Of a stretch of 64,000 nucleotides of DNA, positions 60,545 through 64,000 are shown piece after piece. Under the pieces are notes generated by a model. That model saw only the letters and a list, made by a program, of their open reading frames with translations, was not told where the DNA came from and searched no databases. The stretch lies in NCBI RefSeq assembly GCF_000739935.1, contig NZ_BBJU01000007.1, positions 62,001 to 126,000 on the forward strand, written 5' to 3'. How positions within the stretch are numbered: the stretch's first letter is position 1; each line of letters opens with the position of its first letter. The translations under genes were made by a program, and so were the position numbers. This DNA comes from Agrobacterium rubi TR3 = NBRC 13261 (GTDB taxonomy: Bacteria; Pseudomonadota; Alphaproteobacteria; Rhizobiales; Rhizobiaceae).

Positions 60545-60571
60545 GGCGAACCGGCGTAAGGCCGATCCGCC
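60545..60571 (-). promoter_or_regulatory. Stem-loop between binding-protein gene and OppB
   Basis: Arms 60545-60555 and 60561-60571 pair over 11 bp (two G-U pairs in the minus-strand RNA) around a 5-nt loop, 10 bp after the binding-protein stop codon. No U-tract. Position and strength suggest control of the binding protein to permease mRNA ratio. Confidence 0.6.
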
Positions 60572-60581
60572 GTGATACAGC

Positions 60582-62177
60582 TTACTGTGCGGGCTCGAAG
60601 CTGAGCGCCGAGGTGCGTTCATCCATGCGCGGAATGATCTTGGTGCCCTTCTTGGCCGCCCAGGTCATGCCCTGGAAATAAAGCGGCACGATCGGCATGT
60701 CGTCATTGACGGTATGGACTGCCGCCTTCAGCATATCGTTGCGCTTGGCGTCATCCATCTCCGATGTCAGCGCCACCAGCTGTTCGGTGAGTGCCGGATT
60801 GCAATAATGGCTCCAGTTCACCACACCCCAGCCGCGGGCCTTGTCGGGACACGCCACCATCATTCGGATGCCGGAGGAAGCTTCGGCAGTCTGAACGCCC
60901 CAGCCCATCATGACGGCTGAGAACTCGCCCTTGTTGCCCTTGGTATTGATGGCAGAGAAGGGCACAGCGTCGACATCGGTGCGAATACCGATACGCGTCA
61001 GCATCTGGGCAATGGCCTGCGCCACGCGCTCATCGTTCAAAAGGCGGTTGTTCGGCGTGCCGAGCGTCAGACGGAAACCATCGGGATAACCGGCATCGGC
61101 CAGCAGCTTTTTGGCGGCGGCTTGGTCGAAGGGTACATTCTCCAATGCAGGATCAAAGCCCAGCATCTGATCGGTGGAGAGATTGTTGGTCGGATAGGCA
61201 AGGCCCATCATCAAACGGTCACTGATCGCCTTGCGGTCGATGGCCATGTTGATGGCTTTGCGCACGCGCACATCCGTCAGCGGGTTTTTGGCAATGGCGG
61301 AACCATCCGCAGCCTTTACGCCCGGTGAGCTATCACGACCGCTATCGAGGAAAAGGAAGATCAGGCGGTGTGTCTTCTTGGCGCTGTAGACCAGATCGGG
61401 ATTGGCTTTGACCTTTTCGATGTCAGGTGTCGGCACATTTTCGATGGCGTTGACATCGCCAGACAGCAGAGCCGTCATGCGGCTACCGTCATTGGGCATG
61501 AAGCGGATGGTGACGTTGTCCCAGGCCGGTTTGCCACCCCAGTAGTCATCGAAGCGGGTCATGACGACGCGGTCGTCAGGTGTGTATTTCACAAACTTGT
61601 ATGGCCCGGTGCCGATCATATGCTCAGGCGTCGCGAATTTCTCGCTGGTAATACCTTCGCTCGCCTTCTTGCTGACGATGAACACCGAGGTGAGGTCGGC
61701 GGGCAGCAAAGGATAAGGCGTCTTGGTGATCAGCCGGATGGTGTGCGGGTCCACCACTTCGGTCTTGGTGATGGCGCGTGTGTAGATCGCGAAGCTGGAC
61801 GGGCTGTTTTCAATCGTGTTGGGGCGCTGGAGAGACCAGGCGACGTCTTCGGCGGTGAAATCGCTGCCGTCCTGAAACTTGGCGGGGCGCAGTTTGAATT
61901 CCCAGGTCAGGTCGTCGATCTTCGTCCAGGATTCGGCCAGATTGGGGATGATCCGGCTATCGGGGTCCATCTGGGTCAGGGTCTCGAACATGTTGCGCGA
62001 GACGGCAATGTTCTGGCTCGCATTGTGGAATTGCGGGTCCATGGATGTCGCCGACGAGCTGTAGGCGAGATTGAGGTCTTCGGCCCACACATTGGCGGCA
62101 GGCACAAGTGCCGAAAGCGTGAGAGCGGCGGCAAAGCGGCGTATTGATGAATAGGGCAGTTTCGCTGAAGCGTGCAT
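60582..62177 (-). CDS. Peptide ABC transporter substrate-binding protein (family 5, OppA/DppA-like)
   Basis: The 531-residue periplasmic protein has a signal peptide (FAAALTLSALVPAANVWAED) and family 5 features: SSATSMDPQFHNASQNIAVSRNMFETLTQMD, IIPNLAESWTKIDDLTWEFKLRPAKFQDGSDFTAEDVAWSL. It is the first gene of the operon and divergent from an IclR regulator. The downstream peptidases suggest di- or tripeptides or acylated amino acids as ligand. Confidence 0.93.
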   Translation of the reverse strand: MHASAKLPYSSIRRFAAALTLSALVPAANVWAEDLNLAYSSSATSMDPQFHNASQNIAVSRNMFETLTQMDPDSRIIPNLAESWTKIDDLTWEFKLRPAKFQDGSDFTAEDVAWSLQRPNTIENSPSSFAIYTRAITKTEVVDPHTIRLITKTPYPLLPADLTSVFIVSKKASEGITSEKFATPEHMIGTGPYKFVKYTPDDRVVMTRFDDYWGGKPAWDNVTIRFMPNDGSRMTALLSGDVNAIENVPTPDIEKVKANPDLVYSAKKTHRLIFLFLDSGRDSSPGVKAADGSAIAKNPLTDVRVRKAINMAIDRKAISDRLMMGLAYPTNNLSTDQMLGFDPALENVPFDQAAAKKLLADAGYPDGFRLTLGTPNNRLLNDERVAQAIAQMLTRIGIRTDVDAVPFSAINTKGNKGEFSAVMMGWGVQTAEASSGIRMMVACPDKARGWGVVNWSHYCNPALTEQLVALTSEMDDAKRNDMLKAAVHTVNDDMPIVPLYFQGMTWAAKKGTKIIPRMDERTSALSFEPAQ

Positions 62178-62271
62178 TGTCTGTTCCCTTTATTGATTGA
62201 TGGAATTCTTTTATGTCTCTTGTAGTGGACATATGATCCCTATAAGATAGTTTAGGGTTATAATTTCGGCG

Positions 62272-63063
62272 ATGTCAACAGGGAGATATGTGCAAATGCA
62301 TGTGAGGGCGCGGGGGACAGATCGGCTGCTGGACGTGCTGGAACTGGTGGCGGCACAGCAGCAACCAGCCACGCGCAACGCCATAGCAGCCATGCTCGGC
62401 GCACCGCGATCCACGGTTTACAGCATCATCGATACGTTGATGGAGCGAGGATTTCTGGACCAGACGGAGCAGGACGGTTTGATCGTGCCGGGCAGACAGT
62501 GCGGACTTCTAGGGCAGGTCTATGACCGCAGCGCACCGCTGGCCCGTCAGGCTAAAGAGGTTATCCGAAACCTTGCCCAAAGCACCCGCGAAGTCTGCGA
62601 GCTCGATCTGCTGCACGACTGGAAGCAGTTGATTATGATATCCATTTCCGGTCGCGGCCATGGGTATCGTACAGCGGTCGAGGGCTCTCGTTTCCCGCTG
62701 CCGTCCACCGCCGCCGCCCGCTTTTTGCTGGATGGTTACAGCGCAGCCGACCTGGAGCGTTCTATCCCGTCAGAGGATTTTACCTCGCTGACCGGCACCG
62801 TCTCGTCACCCGCCCAGCTTCACCGGGAGGTCGAGCTTGCGCGCGCGCAGGGTTATTGGGTGACACGTGCGCTGGTCGATCCCTATGTCGCCTGCGTCAC
62901 GGCACCCGTTCGCGACCGGCAGGGGCGCTGCATCGCGTCGATCTGCCTTGTCGTCGCCTTGCAGGATATCGACAAGCGTGAGGCTGAATATATTTCTGCC
63001 ACAACGGCGGCGGCGGCGGAGCTCAGCCGCCACTGCGCGATTCTGGAGAACCCGACTTTCTAG
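62272..63063 (+). CDS. IclR family transcriptional regulator
   Basis: The 263-residue protein has an N-terminal winged helix (RLLDVLELVAAQQQPATRNAIAAMLGAPRSTVYSIIDTLMERGFL) and a C-terminal IclR effector domain (APLARQAKEVIRNLAQSTREVCELDLL, STAAARFLLDGYSAADLER, ARAQGYWVTRALVDPYVACVTAPVRD). An alternative start is ATG 62296, with GGGAG 10 bp before it. It is divergent from the peptide-transport operon and presumably controls it in response to a pathway metabolite. Confidence 0.92.
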   Translation: MSTGRYVQMHVRARGTDRLLDVLELVAAQQQPATRNAIAAMLGAPRSTVYSIIDTLMERGFLDQTEQDGLIVPGRQCGLLGQVYDRSAPLARQAKEVIRNLAQSTREVCELDLLHDWKQLIMISISGRGHGYRTAVEGSRFPLPSTAAARFLLDGYSAADLERSIPSEDFTSLTGTVSSPAQLHREVELARAQGYWVTRALVDPYVACVTAPVRDRQGRCIASICLVVALQDIDKREAEYISATTAAAAELSRHCAILENPTF

Positions 63064-63073
63064 CAAGTGGTGC

Positions 63074-63748
63074 TTAGCGCACCTTTTCCCGACTGAATTT
63101 CTTTTCCAGCATGCCGACCAGACGCACCATCGGCCACAAAAACGCGATGTAGATCAGTGCCGCCCCGATGAGCGGCGTCGGGTTGGCGTAAAGGGCCTGC
63201 GCATCCAGCCCTTCCTTCATCAGTTCCGCCAGCGCCACCGTCGATGCGAGCGAGGTATCCTTGAACATCGACACGCAATTGTTCGTGGCCGGCGGAATGA
63301 CGACCCGCACCGCCTGCGGCAGGATGACTTTGCGCAAGGTGACCAGAAACGGCAGACCGAGCGCGGCAGCGGCCTCGAACTGCCCGGATGGAATGCCCTC
63401 GATGCCTGAGCGGAACACCTCGGCCATATAGGCTGCCATCACAAGCGCAAACGCAAGGATTGCGCAGGTCCAGGATGACATGCGAATGCCGATGAATGGT
63501 AGGGCGAAGTAGATCAGCATCAGCACGACCAGCATGGGCGCGGCGCGGAAGATGTCGATATAGAACACCGCCAGATAGCGCACCGGTTTAGGCCCATAGA
63601 GCCGCAGGAGACCGATGATCAGCCCTGCCGGTATGCCAAGGCCGATCCCTGCAAGGCCCAGCAGAAACGTGTTGAGCAGACCCCGCAGCAATGCCGGAAA
63701 GGCGCTGCCCAGGATTTCGGCGTTGAAGAAGGTGTCGAGGATGGTCAT
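63074..63748 (-). CDS. Polar amino acid ABC transporter permease (HisM/GlnP-like)
   Basis: The 224-residue permease of the polar amino acid family has LLRGLLNTFLLGLAGIGLGIPAGLIIGLLRLYG, DIFRAAPMLVVLMLIYFALPFIGI and the EAA-type loop GIPSGQFEAAAALGLPFLVTLRKVILPQAVRVVIPPATN. The start at 63748 (MTILDTFFN) is preferred to 63769. It follows a partial binding-protein gene after a palindrome; a second permease and ATPase are not in the window. Confidence 0.93.
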   Translation of the reverse strand: MTILDTFFNAEILGSAFPALLRGLLNTFLLGLAGIGLGIPAGLIIGLLRLYGPKPVRYLAVFYIDIFRAAPMLVVLMLIYFALPFIGIRMSSWTCAILAFALVMAAYMAEVFRSGIEGIPSGQFEAAAALGLPFLVTLRKVILPQAVRVVIPPATNNCVSMFKDTSLASTVALAELMKEGLDAQALYANPTPLIGAALIYIAFLWPMVRLVGMLEKKFSREKVR

Positions 63749-63862
63749 ATCCGTAAGCCTCTGAAACATGCCACCCCGAGGCGCTGTCGCGTGAGGTCAA
63801 GACATGGGAATGGGCGCCCGATCAACGTCAGGCAGCCGTCATGGTACGATTGACGTCGGCAA

Positions 63863-63884
63863 GATGCCGATCATGATCGGCATC
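63863..63884 (-). promoter_or_regulatory. 22-bp perfect palindrome between amino-acid binding protein and permease
   Basis: GATGCCGATCA (63863-63873) is followed directly by its exact complement TGATCGGCATC (63874-63884). In RNA it folds into a tight hairpin in the 163-bp gap after the binding-protein stop codon. Probably an mRNA-stabilising or attenuating element. Confidence 0.6.
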
Positions 63885-63911
63885 GACGGTTTCTGGATTG
63901 GGTCGTGATGC

Positions 63912-64000
63912 TCAAGGCTGCGGTATGGGCATTTCGACGGCAGAGGCCGAACCAGCAGCAGGCTCGCTACCGAACCACTTCTTGTGAATGGCGGCCAGCG
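63912..64000 (-). CDS. Amino acid ABC transporter substrate-binding protein, C-terminal end (cut by window edge)
   Basis: Translation of the minus strand from the window end gives LAAIHKKWFGSEP, a Ser/Ala-rich stretch and EMPIPQP before a TGA at 63914-63912. The lysine/tryptophan helix (IHKKWFG) is the usual C-terminal end of family 3 periplasmic amino-acid-binding proteins, and the next gene is a matching permease. Only about 28 residues are present. Confidence 0.7.
   Translation of the reverse strand, partial: LAAIHKKWFGSEPAAGSASAVEMPIPQP

Noticed and set aside
1-64000. tRNA, rRNA, CRISPR arrays, insertion sequences, prophage or attachment sites
   Set aside because: No tRNA-like cloverleaf, regular spaced repeats, transposase, integrase or phage proteins were recognised in either strand by reading.

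Overview
The window reads as alphaproteobacterial DNA from a plant- or soil-associated Rhizobiaceae member (Agrobacterium/Rhizobium type). This is inferred from dense ABC uptake systems with dedicated catabolic genes, a second-type chemotaxis operon, TetR/MarR/IclR regulators next to catabolic operons, a RIME-like palindromic intergenic repeat, a CtrA-type TTAA-N7-TTAA site and a rhizobial-style TGA-N9-TCA iron motif. No rRNA, tRNA, CRISPR array, IS element or phage gene was seen. About sixty protein genes fill almost all of the sequence; the first and last are cut by the window edges.

Layout. 1-2346: two tandem RND-efflux adaptor genes divergent from a TetR repressor. 2357-3049: an orphan ParA-type ATPase. 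3201-12546: a complete chemotaxis operon read leftward (STAS protein, cheY, cheA, cheW, two closely related mcp genes, cheW, cheR, cheB). 12547-13410: a long regulatory gap with a CtrA-like site. 13411-19711: a sugar ABC importer (binding protein, two permeases, ATPase) with a sugar isomerase/epimerase-like protein and a Gfo/Idh dehydrogenase. 19752-25698: an EEP-family hydrolase, a cardiolipin synthase-like enzyme, a lipoprotein L,D-transpeptidase coupled to a TusA-like protein, and queCDE for the queuosine precursor preQ0. 25828-27807: a secreted class A acid phosphatase/PAP2 enzyme with an autotransporter-type beta-repeat tail, behind a near-perfect Pho box. 27887-34135: a ferric-siderophore importer divergent from its TonB-dependent receptor.

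34188-42494 is a catabolic island: RidA, VOC protein, an orphan family 5 binding protein, an M14 carboxypeptidase and a DapA-like lyase on one strand, facing a three-subunit FAD/[2Fe-2S] dehydrogenase of the opine oxidase / D-hydroxyproline dehydrogenase type. 42501-50984 holds two MarR regulators, a cyclase-family (isatin hydrolase/kynurenine formamidase-like) enzyme, and an operon led by a fused flavin monooxygenase-OYE protein of the 2-aminobenzoyl-CoA/salicylyl-CoA type, followed by SDRs, a thioesterase, RidA, a cupin and an FAH-family hydrolase. AT-rich palindromes lie in front of both transcription units. The parts suggest degradation of an indole/isatin/anthranilate-like aromatic, but this is a hypothesis. 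51015-62177 is an Opp-type peptide importer with two M20 peptidases, an aminotransferase and a GlcD-like oxidase, divergent from an IclR regulator. The window ends in a polar amino-acid ABC importer.

A recurring feature is a strong stem-loop directly after a binding-protein gene (four of the five in the window), as expected where binding-protein mRNA is kept at higher levels than permease mRNA.
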